Shown here: positions 31,401-40,889 of the stretch, piece by piece | Position numbering within the stretch: position 1 is the stretch's first letter | Layout: the number at the start of each line of letters is the position of its first letter | Assembly (NCBI RefSeq): GCF_001274725.1 | Contig: NZ_LGUF01000007.1 | Location: 4,654,430 to 4,718,429, forward strand | Source: Sporosarcina globispora | GTDB lineage: Bacteria > Bacillota > Bacilli > Bacillales > Cytobacillaceae | Length of the DNA stretch: 64,000 nt | Direction of reading: 5' to 3' | Position numbers and translations under genes: made by a program | Notes under the pieces: model-generated | What the model saw: the letters and a program-made list of their open reading frames with translations, nothing else | Database searches by the model: none | What the model was told of the DNA's origin: nothing

Positions 31401-31434
31401 TATATTTATATATTTATTTTAATTTTTATTCATT
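31401..31434 (-). promoter_or_regulatory. ARG-box-like operator before carA
   Basis: The minus strand reads AATGAATAAAAATTAAAATA followed by AT-rich half-site-like sequence. This closely resembles the ArgR/AhrC half-site TGAATAAAAATTCA. It sits in the argD-carA gap, so arginine could set carAB-argF separately from the upstream genes. Confidence 0.6.
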
Positions 31435-31454
31435 AAATTGAAAAATAATACAGC

Positions 31455-32612
31455 TTACACAGCTGATTTTGAAAATTCCTTTAATGTGGCTTGCAAAATT
31501 TGAACTGCTTCATCTATTTCAGATTTTGCTGCTGTCAGCGGTGGCAGCAGCCGCAATACATTTTCCCCTGCAGGCAACGCCAGCAAGCCATTGGCTCTTA
31601 ACTCCTTTAACAATGATGAAAGGGGAATATCTATTTCAATACCGACCATCAATCCAAGATAACGAATTTCCTTAACAGCAGCAATCTGTTCAAGAGATTC
31701 TGCCAATTTTTCAGCAAGATATGAACTTTTTTCCTGTACACTTTTTAAAAATTCCTCATCAAATATTGTGTTCATTGTAGCGATAGCTGCTGCAATGCTG
31801 ATCGGATTCCCGCCAAATGTCGACCCATGGCTTCCGGGGCCAAAAACGTCTTCTAACGCATTTTTTCCAATCACGGCTCCTATGGGCAATCCGCTTCCCA
31901 AACCTTTTGCAGAGGTTACGATATCGGGAGCAAGGTTGAAATGCTGAAATCCAAAGGCTTTACCCGTTCTGCCAATTCCGGTCTGAATTTCATCTACTAT
32001 TAGCAGCGCTCCGTATTCTTTACAAAGCTGCTCTGTCTCTGTAAGAAACTCCTGATTGCCAATGTGAATCCCGCCTTCACCCTGTACAATTTCCAGCATT
32101 ACTGCGGCTGTTTCAGTATCAATTTCATCCTTCAATGCATTAATATCATTAAAGGGAACATACTTAAAAGTCTCGAGCATGGAACCATAGCCTTTTTTAA
32201 TTTTATCCTGGCCTGTTGCAGCCATAGTTGCGAAGGTTCTCCCGTGGAAGGATTGCTGAAAAGTAATGATTTTTTGCCGTCCCGCAGCTTTTCTTGCAAG
32301 CTTAATCGCTGCTTCATTTGCTTCTGCTCCGCTGTTGGCAAAGAATACGAGGTCCATGCCAGCAGCTTCAGAGAGATATTTTGCTGCAGCCTCCTGCTGC
32401 TCCTGCATAAATAAATTGGAAACATGCCAGAATTTATTCAGCTGTTCATTGATTGATTTTTGTACAGCAGCTGGACGGTGACCAAGATTGCAGACTCCGA
32501 TCCCTGAGGTAAAGTCCAAATAGCGCTTCCCATTTTTATCAAAAAGATAGCTGCCTTCTGCGTTTTCCGGCTCCAACTCCCACCGGGCATAGGTTGGAAA
32601 TAGATTACTCAA
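31455..32612 (-). CDS. argD: Acetylornithine aminotransferase
   Basis: PLP enzyme converting N-acetylglutamate semialdehyde to N-acetylornithine. The 385 aa protein has the PLP-phosphate site SGAEANEAAIKLAR, the Asp in IVDEIQTGIGRTG and the PLP lysine in TSAKGLGSGLPIG. The start is TTG 32612: it has GAAGGAGG 7 nt upstream and overlaps the argB stop as TTGA. A longer frame starting inside argB lacks a ribosome site. Confidence 0.95.
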   Translation of the reverse strand: MSNLFPTYARWELEPENAEGSYLFDKNGKRYLDFTSGIGVCNLGHRPAAVQKSINEQLNKFWHVSNLFMQEQQEAAAKYLSEAAGMDLVFFANSGAEANEAAIKLARKAAGRQKIITFQQSFHGRTFATMAATGQDKIKKGYGSMLETFKYVPFNDINALKDEIDTETAAVMLEIVQGEGGIHIGNQEFLTETEQLCKEYGALLIVDEIQTGIGRTGKAFGFQHFNLAPDIVTSAKGLGSGLPIGAVIGKNALEDVFGPGSHGSTFGGNPISIAAAIATMNTIFDEEFLKSVQEKSSYLAEKLAESLEQIAAVKEIRYLGLMVGIEIDIPLSSLLKELRANGLLALPAGENVLRLLPPLTAAKSEIDEAVQILQATLKEFSKSAV

Positions 32613-33382
32613 GTTAAGACCTCCTTCTTTGCAGATACATTCGTGCCAATCCATATTCCATTCTCATAAAATTTTTCTTTGCCTGATACAATCATTACGC
32701 TTTTTAAGCCTTTGCTGATTGCCTTCAATGCAGAGGTTACTTTTGGAATCATCCCGCCTGAAATTTTTTTATCGTTAATATGCTGTTCAATTTCCTCAGC
32801 TTCAAGCTGAGGCGAGAGGTTTCCGTCAATGAAAATTCCTTTTACATCCGTTACAAAGATGCAATGTTCCGCATTAATTGCACTGGCAACAGCAACGGCT
32901 GCATAGTCTGCATTGATATTTAGTTTCGTGCCGTCTACAGCAGCTGCAATAGGTGTAATGACAGGAACCAAGTCCTCGTTAAATAACATCTCCAGGACTG
33001 AATGATTAACTGCAGTTATTTCTCCAACCAGTCCAAGCTCATCCTGATTAATAATATCCCCCTTTAGTAATCCCGCATCGCTGCCATTTATGCCAATCCC
33101 TCTAAATCCATGCTGTTCAATCAGTGAGGTAAGTTTGCGGTTAGACTGTCCGGACAAGACCATCTCTGCAACCCCCAGAACTTCCGGAGTCGTTTTTCTG
33201 AGCCCATTCACAAATTCATGTGGGATTTGATAAAGTTCCAGCATTTTATTAATAGCCGGGCCACCTCCATGAACAAAAACAATCTGGTATCCCTCATTCT
33301 TCAACTCTTCAAGACTATCAAAAAAAGCTTTTCCCAGCTCTTCCATTACACTGCCGCCGCACTTTATGACTATACTTTTCAA
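32609..33382 (-). CDS. argB: Acetylglutamate kinase
   Basis: Phosphorylates N-acetylglutamate. The 257 aa protein opens with IKCGGSVME, has the GGGPAINK motif and the DVKGIF segment near the end. It is shorter than arginine-inhibited forms with an N-terminal helix and, like other ArgJ-containing pathways, may not be the main feedback point. It lies 12 nt after argJ. Confidence 0.95.
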   Translation of the reverse strand: MKSIVIKCGGSVMEELGKAFFDSLEELKNEGYQIVFVHGGGPAINKMLELYQIPHEFVNGLRKTTPEVLGVAEMVLSGQSNRKLTSLIEQHGFRGIGINGSDAGLLKGDIINQDELGLVGEITAVNHSVLEMLFNEDLVPVITPIAAAVDGTKLNINADYAAVAVASAINAEHCIFVTDVKGIFIDGNLSPQLEAEEIEQHINDKKISGGMIPKVTSALKAISKGLKSVMIVSGKEKFYENGIWIGTNVSAKKEVLT

Positions 33383-33394
33383 ATGGCATCCCCC

Positions 33395-34624
33395 TCAAGT
33401 ACGATAGCTTGCATTGATTTTGACATAATCATAGGATAAGTCACATCCCCAGGCTTTCCCTTTGCCTTCTCCTTGATGGAGATACACAGTAATCTGAATG
33501 AAGGCATTCGATAGGTACTCTTTTGCCACTTCTTCAGAAAATGCTAGTGGTTCACTGTTTTTCAACATAACGATTGGCCCAATGGCAATATCTACAGAAG
33601 ACGGATCAATTGCGGACTGGCACTGTCCGATTGCCCCAATAATTCTGCCCCAATTGGCATCCGCCCCATATATAGCAGTTTTGACAAGATTCGAGCCAAC
33701 AATCTGCTTCGCAATCATTCTTGCGTCGTCATCAGATTTTGTGCCGGATACCTCCACTTCTATCAGCTTTGTGGCCCCCTCACCATCTTTTGCAATCTGT
33801 TTGGCAAGACTCTCACTTGTTTTGGAAAGCATCTCGATAAATACATCCCACTCTGGATGGTCCGGTGAAAGTTTATTTATACCGCTAGTTCCATTGGCCA
33901 TAACAAGTACCATATCATTTGTTGAGGTATCCCCATCAACTGTTATCTGATTGAACGTTTGATCGGTAACCTGTTTTAAAGCAAGCTGCAAATCGCTGCT
34001 GTCTATATTGGCATCTGTTGTGACAAACGCCAGCATGGTTGCCATATTGGGGTGAATCATTCCAGAACCCTTAGCCGAGCCGCCCATCGTAACCGTTTTC
34101 CCATCAATGACTGCCGAATAGCAGCACTTCTTCATCACTAAATCCGTTGTTAAAATGGCTGTTTGAAAATCTTCTGAGTGTAATGCCTCATTGCCGGGCT
34201 CCAGCATTTTAATGCCCTCTTCTATCTTATCCATTTGCATATACTCTCCAATGACACCAGTAGAGGCAACCGCTACATGCAGTTCCTTCAAATTGAATTT
34301 ATCAGCAGCAGATTTTCTCATTTGATAAGCATCTTTTAGCCCCTGATCTCCTGTACAGGCGTTGGCACACGCACTATTTACAATGACAGCCTGAATGAGG
34401 CCTTCCGAGGCAATGCTTTCCTGTGTGACTATTAGTGGTGCAGCCTGAAAATGGCTTGTTGTATATACAGCTGCACATTGTGCAGGAGTGTCGCTTAATA
34501 TCATTCCTAAGTCCTTTTTTGAATAGCGAAGCCCTGCATGAACACCAGCTGCCCTAAAGCCTTTCGGTGTAAGGATGCTTCCCATAGGCAGTTCAGTTAC
34601 TTTAGTTTGAGTCACTAATTGCAT
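33395..34624 (-). CDS. argJ: Bifunctional ornithine acetyltransferase / N-acetylglutamate synthase
   Basis: Recycles the acetyl group from acetylornithine to glutamate and, if bifunctional, also uses acetyl-CoA. The 409 aa precursor self-cleaves before Thr in MIHPNMATMLAFVTTDA, giving alpha and beta chains. Upstream KGSGM forms part of the active site. ATG 34624 follows GGAGGT. Confidence 0.95.
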   Translation of the reverse strand: MQLVTQTKVTELPMGSILTPKGFRAAGVHAGLRYSKKDLGMILSDTPAQCAAVYTTSHFQAAPLIVTQESIASEGLIQAVIVNSACANACTGDQGLKDAYQMRKSAADKFNLKELHVAVASTGVIGEYMQMDKIEEGIKMLEPGNEALHSEDFQTAILTTDLVMKKCCYSAVIDGKTVTMGGSAKGSGMIHPNMATMLAFVTTDANIDSSDLQLALKQVTDQTFNQITVDGDTSTNDMVLVMANGTSGINKLSPDHPEWDVFIEMLSKTSESLAKQIAKDGEGATKLIEVEVSGTKSDDDARMIAKQIVGSNLVKTAIYGADANWGRIIGAIGQCQSAIDPSSVDIAIGPIVMLKNSEPLAFSEEVAKEYLSNAFIQITVYLHQGEGKGKAWGCDLSYDYVKINASYRT

Positions 34625-34637
34625 TTATCATACCTCC

Positions 34638-35669
34638 TTATGGATAAAGCGGAACAAATCCAAGGCCCGCTGTTTCATCAAACCCGCTCATTATATTGGC
34701 ATTTTGTACAGCCTGCCCCGCGGCACCCTTCATTAAATTATCAATCACTGAAACTATAGTCAGTCTGCCCGTTCTCGAGTCAGCATGGACACCTATATCG
34801 CAGAAATTAGAGCCTGCCACTTCCTTAACGGAAGGGAATGAATTTTCAGGCCGAATGCGGATAAATGGCTGCTTTTCATAGACTGAATTATAAAGCTCAA
34901 GAATTTGAGAGGTAGTATACTCTTTGGTCAGTTGAACATAGCTGGTTGTCATAATACCTCTTGTTATAGGGAGAAGATGGGTCGTAAATGTGATTGGCTT
35001 CAAAGCGGAATTCCACTTCATCAGCTGCTGTTCGATTTCGGGTGTATGCTGATGCTGGTTTACCTTATAAACCCGCAGATTTTCATTTGCTTCCGCATAG
35101 CTTGTTGTTCTTGAAAGCGCCCTTCCTGCCCCGGACACCCCGGATTTTGCATCGACAACAATGCAATCTGGATTTATTAAATTTTCTTTGACGACAGGTG
35201 CAAGACTTAGCAGGGCTGCTGTAGGATAGCATCCGGGATTAGATAAGATTTCAGCTGATGCTATTTCGTTATGATGCCATTCAGGGAGCCCATACACTGC
35301 TTTTTCAACAAGAGCTTCGTTAGCAGGAGCGTGTTTATACCATTCCAGATAGTTTTCAGCTGGGATTCGCAGATCCCCGGAAAGGTCAATGACTTTAATG
35401 TTTTTGCCTGAAAAACTTTCAGCAAGTTCTCCTGATATACCGGATGGCGTAGCCAGAAACACTATATCCGACTGATCTGCTATTTGGTCTGCGTCAATCC
35501 CCTTTAAACTCTTGTCCAAAATTCCATATAGATGGGGATATTCATTCCAAATGGGGACGTCTTCTTTCGTTGAATGGATCGATTTAATCTTAAATTCTGG
35601 ATGCTGCTTCAGGATACGAAGCAATTCCGCACCTCCATATCCGGTTGTTCCGATAATTGAAACGTTCAT
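34638..35669 (-). CDS. argC: N-acetyl-gamma-glutamyl-phosphate reductase
   Basis: NADPH-dependent third step of arginine synthesis. The 343 aa protein has the dinucleotide motif GTTGYGGAELLR and the catalytic Cys in NPGCYPTAALL. The start is ATG 35669 with GGAGC 8 nt upstream; the in-frame extension runs into the operator. It is the first gene of the operon, transcribed from the promoter at 35739-35767. Confidence 0.96.
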   Translation of the reverse strand: MNVSIIGTTGYGGAELLRILKQHPEFKIKSIHSTKEDVPIWNEYPHLYGILDKSLKGIDADQIADQSDIVFLATPSGISGELAESFSGKNIKVIDLSGDLRIPAENYLEWYKHAPANEALVEKAVYGLPEWHHNEIASAEILSNPGCYPTAALLSLAPVVKENLINPDCIVVDAKSGVSGAGRALSRTTSYAEANENLRVYKVNQHQHTPEIEQQLMKWNSALKPITFTTHLLPITRGIMTTSYVQLTKEYTTSQILELYNSVYEKQPFIRIRPENSFPSVKEVAGSNFCDIGVHADSRTGRLTIVSVIDNLMKGAAGQAVQNANIMSGFDETAGLGFVPLYP

Positions 35670-35690
35670 AATTGCTCCTTCCACATATTT

Positions 35691-35767
35691 TGTATATTTA
35701 ATCATTTATATACATATTTATGAGTTTATGTTCCTCTTATTATAGAAACTGGATGAAAAAAATGCAA
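35691..35767 (-). promoter_or_regulatory. argC promoter with ARG-box-like operator
   Basis: On the minus strand -35 TTGCAT (35762-35767) and -10 TATAAT (35739-35744) are separated by exactly 17 bp. Downstream, 35691-35730 is an AT-rich stretch with repeated TATAAAT/TATATACA half-site-like words, fitting ArgR/AhrC binding over the start of transcription. Confidence 0.75.
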
Positions 35768-35850
35768 CCTATTTTACTGAAGTTTTAAAGATTTCTAATT
35801 TTTTATTTTTATTGAGCACTGCTATATTGATTAATTTCTGAGTAATACTG

Positions 35851-35879
35851 AAAAAACCGGCCTGATTAGGCCGGCTTTT
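35851..35879 (-). terminator. Terminator of ywiC
   Basis: CCGGCCT pairs with AGGCCGG around GATT, with a T-tract on the minus strand. It overlaps the end of ywiC and insulates it from argC. Confidence 0.88.
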
Positions 35880-36597
35880 ATGTGTGTATAGCGAATAAAA
35901 TCATTAAAAAGAATATGGCAGCATTTGCAATTTCATAAATGCCAATCTTTTTAGGCGTAAAAGATTTCCCATAAAATGCAATGGAACGAATGAGGCTGGG
36001 AAGAAACGCAGCAGAAACAATCCACCCTCCCATCAGCAGCCAAAGGATTGGTACCGCAGCATGAAAAATCCATGATACCCATTTGAAGGAAATGTTTTTC
36101 TTTTCCCTGATCATTGATTTAACATAGAAAGTGCTGCCGGCAAAAAATAAAACAGAAGCAGCAAATACTGTCCAGGCCAGAGGTGATATTTCCCCGTGCG
36201 GCAAAAAGCTGCTGGCAAGGCCTGCTATTGAAAACGCAAAAATTGCACTAAAATCGTTTGCCAATGCCCTATCTCTGTTTTGAGACGCGTAGAAGGCATT
36301 AATCAGAAAGAAAGGAATCATGAGAAACCCAAATATGATAATTGATGTCCTCTCAAGTAAAGGAATCAACAGCAGCAAAATAGCCGGAACCAGATAAATA
36401 GCAGTCCACTTCATATGAAAAGACATCCTTTTTCTTTTAAACAAAAGAAGGCCCGGATAAGTAGCCAGATACAGTAAAACCCATCCTAAAAAGAACGGGA
36501 TATGGAACCAAATAATTTCCGATGCAGCCGCTCCGAGCCAAAATGGCAGGATCAGCATCGCCCAGGCTCCATGCTGTTTCGGCATAAATAACTTCAT
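35878..36597 (-). CDS. ywiC: YwiC-like membrane protein
   Basis: A 239 aa polytopic protein with about seven to eight helices. The N-terminal PKQHGAWAMLILPFWLG motif is characteristic of the YwiC family. Function is unknown, but in B. subtilis ywiC lies beside fnr and the nitrate-reductase genes. Here too it neighbours fnr and molybdenum-cofactor genes, and its promoter has an Fnr-like dyad. Its link to anaerobic nitrate use is inferred from these facts. Confidence 0.85.
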   Translation of the reverse strand: MKLFMPKQHGAWAMLILPFWLGAAASEIIWFHIPFFLGWVLLYLATYPGLLLFKRKRMSFHMKWTAIYLVPAILLLLIPLLERTSIIIFGFLMIPFFLINAFYASQNRDRALANDFSAIFAFSIAGLASSFLPHGEISPLAWTVFAASVLFFAGSTFYVKSMIREKKNISFKWVSWIFHAAVPILWLLMGGWIVSAAFLPSLIRSIAFYGKSFTPKKIGIYEIANAAIFFLMILFAIHT

Positions 36598-36628
36598 CGA
36601 TATTACCTCCCTGCTGCTTTCTGCCTAT

Positions 36629-36671
36629 AATATATAATTTTATCAGTGAATAAAAAGTGAAGATTATCACT
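36629..36671 (-). promoter_or_regulatory. Fnr-type promoter of ywiC
   Basis: The dyad AGTGAAGATTATCACT (36656-36671) is a perfect palindrome of the AGTGA-N6-TCACT type. A -10 box TATATT (minus) lies at 36629-36634. The two centres are 32 bp apart, placing the dyad at about -41.5. Confidence 0.65.
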
Positions 36672-36714
36672 ATTAAACACACCGCCACAAAACGTTCAAT
36701 TTTGAAAGGAATAT

Positions 36715-36745
36715 TAAAAACAGCCCAAAATAGAATTGGACTGTT
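36715..36745 (-). terminator. Terminator after mobB
   Basis: In minus-strand RNA AACAGTCC pairs with GGGCTGTT (one wobble), followed by a T-run. Confidence 0.8.
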
Positions 36746-36755
36746 TTGTAAAATC

Positions 36756-37292
36756 TTATCTTCTTTTCATTCTTTCACTCACTAAATACTCAATAAGCCA
36801 CTCAGGGCCTTTAGGATCATGGATACTGAAAAACGGGGCTTCAAAATCTGCAGTGTTGCACTTTATCACTTTATCATCCCAGCAGAAGATTGCACAAATA
36901 TTTGTCAATTCCCCCATAAGGTGTATATCTTCATCACTTCTGAGCAGGAGTGCTTTAGGAAATGAAGCCTTTTTATGACCTTCAATAAGCACGACGTCCG
37001 GCTTCAGCCGCAAGGCAATCCTGACCTGCTCCTCAAGGCTCCAGCTTTCCTTTTCAGCATGTATGAGCAGCCTGCCGCCCCCTTCAACAAACGAAGCAGC
37101 TGCTCCTGATTCAATATGACTGCTGGAATCCTTTTCTCCTGGGATTTCGGGTTTGCCGCCATGGCCATGATGCTTAATGGTAATTACAGAAAGGCCCTTC
37201 TCTTTTAACAATGTAATTAATTTATTTACAAGTGTTGTTTTTCCGCTGTTTTGGTAGCCGGATACCTGAAAAATAACAGGTCCCTTTACCAT
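36756..37292 (-). CDS. mobB: Molybdopterin-guanine dinucleotide biosynthesis adapter MobB
   Basis: GTP-binding protein that assists the attachment of GMP to molybdopterin. The 178 aa protein has the P-loop GYQNSGKTT and a conserved VITIKHHGHGG segment. The start is ATG 37292, with AAGGAA upstream, overlapping the moeA stop by 7 nt; GTG two codons earlier is possible. Partner mobA is not in the window. Confidence 0.92.
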   Translation of the reverse strand: MVKGPVIFQVSGYQNSGKTTLVNKLITLLKEKGLSVITIKHHGHGGKPEIPGEKDSSSHIESGAAASFVEGGGRLLIHAEKESWSLEEQVRIALRLKPDVVLIEGHKKASFPKALLLRSDEDIHLMGELTNICAIFCWDDKVIKCNTADFEAPFFSIHDPKGPEWLIEYLVSERMKRR

Positions 37293-38551
37293 GGCCACTC
37301 GCTTCCTTCATTGTCCTCAAGCAAAAGCACTTCAACGATGTCTCCCTTGCCATAGCCTCTAGTACCGCCTGGCAGAATCATTAGCGAATTCGCACCGGCA
37401 AGACTCATCACAATGTTTGATTTATCCACTCCACTTGGCGCCGCCACCAGTCTGCCTCCTGAATAATTCACAGCCGTCCGGACAAATCGGGTAAATGGGT
37501 TTGCTTTAGGGAACTCTGCCACCAGCTCTGCAGTTTCTTTCCTTAAATGCGGTCTCTCAGAGAACAGCATTTTCCGGATGATCGGTCTTGCAAATAGCTC
37601 AAACCCGACATAGCAGGCAGAAGGATTTCCTGAAAGTCCAAACAGCAGCTTCCCATAATGCTGGGCAACTGTCGTCACACTCCCTGGCCGCATCGCGACT
37701 TTATTGAAGAGGACCTCTGCCTGAAGCTTTTCATAAATGCCTGGAAGGTAATCAAAATCCCCCACAGATACACCTCCTGTAGTAATCAGCATATCCACGC
37801 TGTTCAATGCTTCTTTCACAGCATTAAAACATGTATCGAATTCGTCAGGGAGCTTGCCGCAGTAAATAACTTCCGCCCCTGCCCGTTCAATTTGCGCTGT
37901 AATCATATGGGCATTGCTGTTTCTGATTTTCCCCGGCTGCAACGGTTCATGGACTTCCAATAGCTCAGTGCCTGTTGCAAATAATCCGATAACAGGCTTC
38001 TTGGCAACAGGAACCTCTGCATAACCAAAGGTTGCAAGAATAGCCTGAATTCCTGGATTGATTTTTGTTCCCTTTTTAACGAGAGAATCTCCTTCTTTGG
38101 CATCTTCGCCCTTGAAGGAAACATTATCTCCAGGATTATAGGAGCGTTTGATGGCCATAAAATGTTTTCCGTTCTTTTCAAATGCTTTTGCTAATTCAAG
38201 CATAACAACAGCATCACATTCTTCAGGCATTTGTGCGCCAGTCATAATTCTTACAGCCTGGAATGGGCCAATTTTTTTGGAAGTAACGTGCCCTGCTCCG
38301 ATGTGATCTACTACCTCAAATTCGAGCGGATTTTCCATTGAGGCTTCCTTAGTATCTGCAGATCGCACAGCAAACCCATCATATGGCGATCGGTCAAAAT
38401 GAGGAACATCATGTGTCGCTTTTAGATCTTCTGCCAGAAAACGTCCGCTGCTTTCATTAATGGAAACGTATTCGATACTTCCTTTTAATTGATAGGCCAT
38501 GATTTTTTCAACTGCTTCTCCAACAGGGATGGGAGTTCTTTTTTCCAGCAT
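37286..38551 (-). CDS. moeA: Molybdopterin molybdenumtransferase MoeA
   Basis: Inserts molybdate into adenylylated molybdopterin. The 421 aa protein has the expected four-domain pattern: DVPHFDRSPYDGFAVRS near residue 40-60, MTGAQMPEECDAVV, TTGGVSVGDFDYLPG, and the C-terminal SLAGANSLMILPGGTRGY. It heads a two-gene unit with mobB behind an Fnr-like promoter. Confidence 0.95.
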   Translation of the reverse strand: MLEKRTPIPVGEAVEKIMAYQLKGSIEYVSINESSGRFLAEDLKATHDVPHFDRSPYDGFAVRSADTKEASMENPLEFEVVDHIGAGHVTSKKIGPFQAVRIMTGAQMPEECDAVVMLELAKAFEKNGKHFMAIKRSYNPGDNVSFKGEDAKEGDSLVKKGTKINPGIQAILATFGYAEVPVAKKPVIGLFATGTELLEVHEPLQPGKIRNSNAHMITAQIERAGAEVIYCGKLPDEFDTCFNAVKEALNSVDMLITTGGVSVGDFDYLPGIYEKLQAEVLFNKVAMRPGSVTTVAQHYGKLLFGLSGNPSACYVGFELFARPIIRKMLFSERPHLRKETAELVAEFPKANPFTRFVRTAVNYSGGRLVAAPSGVDKSNIVMSLAGANSLMILPGGTRGYGKGDIVEVLLLEDNEGSEWPW

Positions 38552-38607
38552 TATATCAGCTCCTGCTACTTTATTTTAAACTCTGCGATTCTGATTTTTA
38601 TTTCAAT

Positions 38608-38650
38608 ATTATAAACGTACATGAAAAATTATCACATGACAATCATCACA
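38608..38650 (-). promoter_or_regulatory. Fnr-type promoter of moeA-mobB
   Basis: On the minus strand the dyad TGTGATGATTGTCATG (38635-38650) matches TGTGA-N6-TCACA at eight of ten positions, and TATAAT lies at 38608-38613. Centre-to-centre distance is 32 bp. Confidence 0.6.
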
Positions 38651-38696
38651 CATATGTGCGCAATTCCAGTAAAAAAAATTAAATAAGCCCTTCAAG

Positions 38697-38739
38697 TGTG
38701 ATGCCCATCACCAATTTGAAAAGGATTTTCCTTTATTCT
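38697..38739 (+). promoter_or_regulatory. Fnr-type promoter of ric
   Basis: TGTGATGCCCATCACC (38697-38712) matches TGTGA-N6-TCACA at nine of ten positions. TATTCT at 38734-38739 fits a -10 box. The centres are again 32 bp apart. This site and the moeA site lie back to back in one 225-nt gap. Confidence 0.7.
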
Positions 38740-38776
38740 TTAGATATATTCCACAAGATAAAAGGAGGAAAATTCA

Positions 38777-39469
38777 ATGACTATACAGTTTACAGAAAAC
38801 CGGCTTGTAAAAGATATTGTAAATGAATTTCCAAAGACAAGTGATGTTTTTAAACGTCATCGTATTGATTTTTGCTGCGGGGGAAATATTCCATTGGTTC
38901 GTGCAGCTTCTGAGCAGTCTGCCGATATGGACGTCCTGATTAAAGAATTGAACGAGGTTATTCAGAAGGAAAATCAAGCTGATGATTTAGAGGTTTGGAC
39001 AGACAGTGCATCGGAAGACATTATTGAACATGTCATCAATCAATATCATCGTCCCCTTGAAGAAGAACTTTCACTATTAAGCCCATATGTAACAAAGGTT
39101 TCAAGAGTTCATGGAGAAAGCCACGGGGAGCTTTTGCAAGTCCATCAATTATTCTTTGAACTTAAGCACGAGCTGCTTGAACATACTTCTAAAGAAGAAG
39201 AGTCCGTTTTTCCAATGCTTCTGAAACTTGAGGACCCTCAGATTGAAAATCGCGAAGAAATCGTCACCTATATTCGGGAGCTGGAGCGAGAGCATGATCA
39301 TGCAGGTTCGATTTTAAAGAAACTGCGGGAAATCACTTCTGATTTTACTCCTCCGGCAGATGCATGCGGTTCTTACCGTCTTGTATATAAGCGGCTGGAA
39401 GATCTGGAAAGCCAAACTTTCATGCATGTTCATCTCGAAAATAATATTCTATTCCCAAGGTATATCTAA
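38777..39469 (+). CDS. ric: Iron-sulfur cluster repair di-iron protein (ScdA/YtfE/Ric)
   Basis: Repairs iron-sulfur clusters damaged by nitric oxide or oxygen. The 230 aa protein has an N-terminal ScdA_N domain (DVFKRHRIDFCCGG, residues 17-36) and a hemerythrin-like domain whose histidine/glutamate ligands sit in INQYHRPLEE, ELKHELLEHTSKEEESVFP, LEREHDHAG and HVHLENNILFPR. ATG 38777 follows AAAGGAGG. It has its own Fnr-like promoter, which fits nitrosative stress during nitrate respiration. Confidence 0.93.
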   Translation: MTIQFTENRLVKDIVNEFPKTSDVFKRHRIDFCCGGNIPLVRAASEQSADMDVLIKELNEVIQKENQADDLEVWTDSASEDIIEHVINQYHRPLEEELSLLSPYVTKVSRVHGESHGELLQVHQLFFELKHELLEHTSKEEESVFPMLLKLEDPQIENREEIVTYIRELEREHDHAGSILKKLREITSDFTPPADACGSYRLVYKRLEDLESQTFMHVHLENNILFPRYI

Positions 39470-39586
39470 ACATAATTTTTATCTGCAGCCAAAATCGGCT
39501 GCAGATTTTTTTCAAATTGTACCAGGCAAAATAAAAAGCCTGCCCGCCTATGTCCATTTTTCATGACGCAGGAAAGCATGCTTTAT

Positions 39587-40603
39587 TTATCCTCCAATAT
39601 AGGACATTTCAATCTTTTTCCTGCTGGCAATGGTTTGTTCGGTCCGTTCGTCTGAATATCTGTCTTCTCTTCCGTTCCAAATAGCAATAATTCTATCTGT
39701 TATTTCTTTATCCGTGGCGCCTTTTCTCATAAATTCCTTCAAATCATGCCCTTCTCCATTGAAAAGGCATGTGAAAATTTGGCCATTTGCTGACAGTCTT
39801 GAACGTGTGCAGCTTGAACAGAAAGATTCAGAAACAGATGTAATAAAACCAACATCAACATCTGTGCCCTTATAGCGGTATCGCTTGGCAACCTCCCCGA
39901 AATAATCCGGATCCACTGGTTCCAATAAATAATGATCCTTTAAGATATCATAGATTTCTTTTTTGGTAACAACCTCGTCCATCTTCCATCCGTTTGTGCT
40001 ACCGACATCCATGTATTCAATAAAGCGGAGCTGTAAGCCATTATCTTTGCAGAATTTAGCCATTGGGACAATTTCAGAATCATTCAGGCCTTTTTTCACA
40101 ACCATATTAATCTTGACGCCAAGCCCTGCTTCTTTTGCAGCCTCGATTCCTTTAAGGACTGGTTTGACACCAACATTGCGTCCGTTAATTTTTCCAAATA
40201 GTTCATCATCCAGACTATCAAGACTGATATTGACCCTCTTTAGTCCTGCTTCTTTTAAATCTTTCGCATGTTTAGGGAGCAATACACCATTGGTAGTCAA
40301 GCCTATATCTTTCAGGCCCTCAATATTCGAAAGCATTTTTACAAGCTTGGGCATGTCCTTTCTCATGAGGGGTTCCCCGCCTGTTAACCTGATTTTCTCC
40401 ACGCCAAGGCTCACGAAATTTTTTGCCAGACGTTCGATTTCTTCATAACTGAGAAGTTCACTTTTTGGAAGGAAAGCAAAATCGGGCCCAAAAATTTCTG
40501 CCGGCATGCAATACTGACAACGGAAATTACAGCGGTCAATTACAGAAATACGGAGGTCTCTTAAAGGTCTATTCAATTTATCTTTAACGATTGTTTTAGC
40601 CAT
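39587..40603 (-). CDS. moaA: GTP 3',8-cyclase MoaA
   Basis: Radical SAM enzyme, first step of molybdenum cofactor synthesis. The 338 aa protein has the SAM cluster motif CNFRCQYCM, the GGEPL segment, a second cluster motif [18 protein letters not shown], and the C-terminal Gly-Gly (SYIGG) needed for activity. I start it at ATG 40603 with GGAG 9 nt upstream; an ATG five codons earlier has a poorer site. No Fnr dyad was found in front of it. Confidence 0.95.
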   Translation of the reverse strand: MAKTIVKDKLNRPLRDLRISVIDRCNFRCQYCMPAEIFGPDFAFLPKSELLSYEEIERLAKNFVSLGVEKIRLTGGEPLMRKDMPKLVKMLSNIEGLKDIGLTTNGVLLPKHAKDLKEAGLKRVNISLDSLDDELFGKINGRNVGVKPVLKGIEAAKEAGLGVKINMVVKKGLNDSEIVPMAKFCKDNGLQLRFIEYMDVGSTNGWKMDEVVTKKEIYDILKDHYLLEPVDPDYFGEVAKRYRYKGTDVDVGFITSVSESFCSSCTRSRLSANGQIFTCLFNGEGHDLKEFMRKGATDKEITDRIIAIWNGREDRYSDERTEQTIASRKKIEMSYIGG

Positions 40604-40618
40604 TTCGTTCAACTCCAT

Positions 40619-40889
40619 GTAAAGAGTGCCTTAAATAAGCCTTTAATACAAATGTATATTTTAGCTTTTCCCTTAAAATAACAGAAATAACCCGATATCT
40701 CAAATAAAGGGCTTCTACTATTAGAACATACAATCGATTCAATGTTAATAGGACATTCTTTTTTTAATAGCTAAGACATGCCGCTTCAATAGAAAATGCC
40801 ACAATAAAGACACAAAATCCCGCTATGTTTTCACTATTCAGATGATATTATTGTGAAAAAAGACAGTTGTTTTATGAAGGAGGATTAAT
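40619..40889. other. Divergent promoter region of moaA and fnr
   Basis: 271 AT-rich bases. A TTTTCAC...GTGAAAA inverted repeat with a 20-nt gap (about 40828-40860) precedes fnr but is too widely spaced for an Fnr box. No clear regulator site was identified. Confidence 0.4.

Noticed and set aside
32613..32654. A longer ArgD starting inside argB.
   Set aside because: No ribosome site; the TTG at 32612 has GAAGGAGG and overlaps the argB stop as TTGA.
33498..33950. A 150-codon open frame antisense to argJ.
   Set aside because: Covered by an intact argJ; no start signal and no domain.
39963..40448. A 161-codon open frame antisense to moaA.
   Set aside because: moaA on the other strand has all its cluster motifs; this frame is Ser/Pro/Leu-rich with no recognisable domain or ribosome site.
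40828..40860. TTTTCAC...GTGAAAA in front of fnr as an Fnr autoregulation site.
   Set aside because: The half-sites are about 20 nt apart and point the wrong way for a TGTGA-N6-TCACA dyad.
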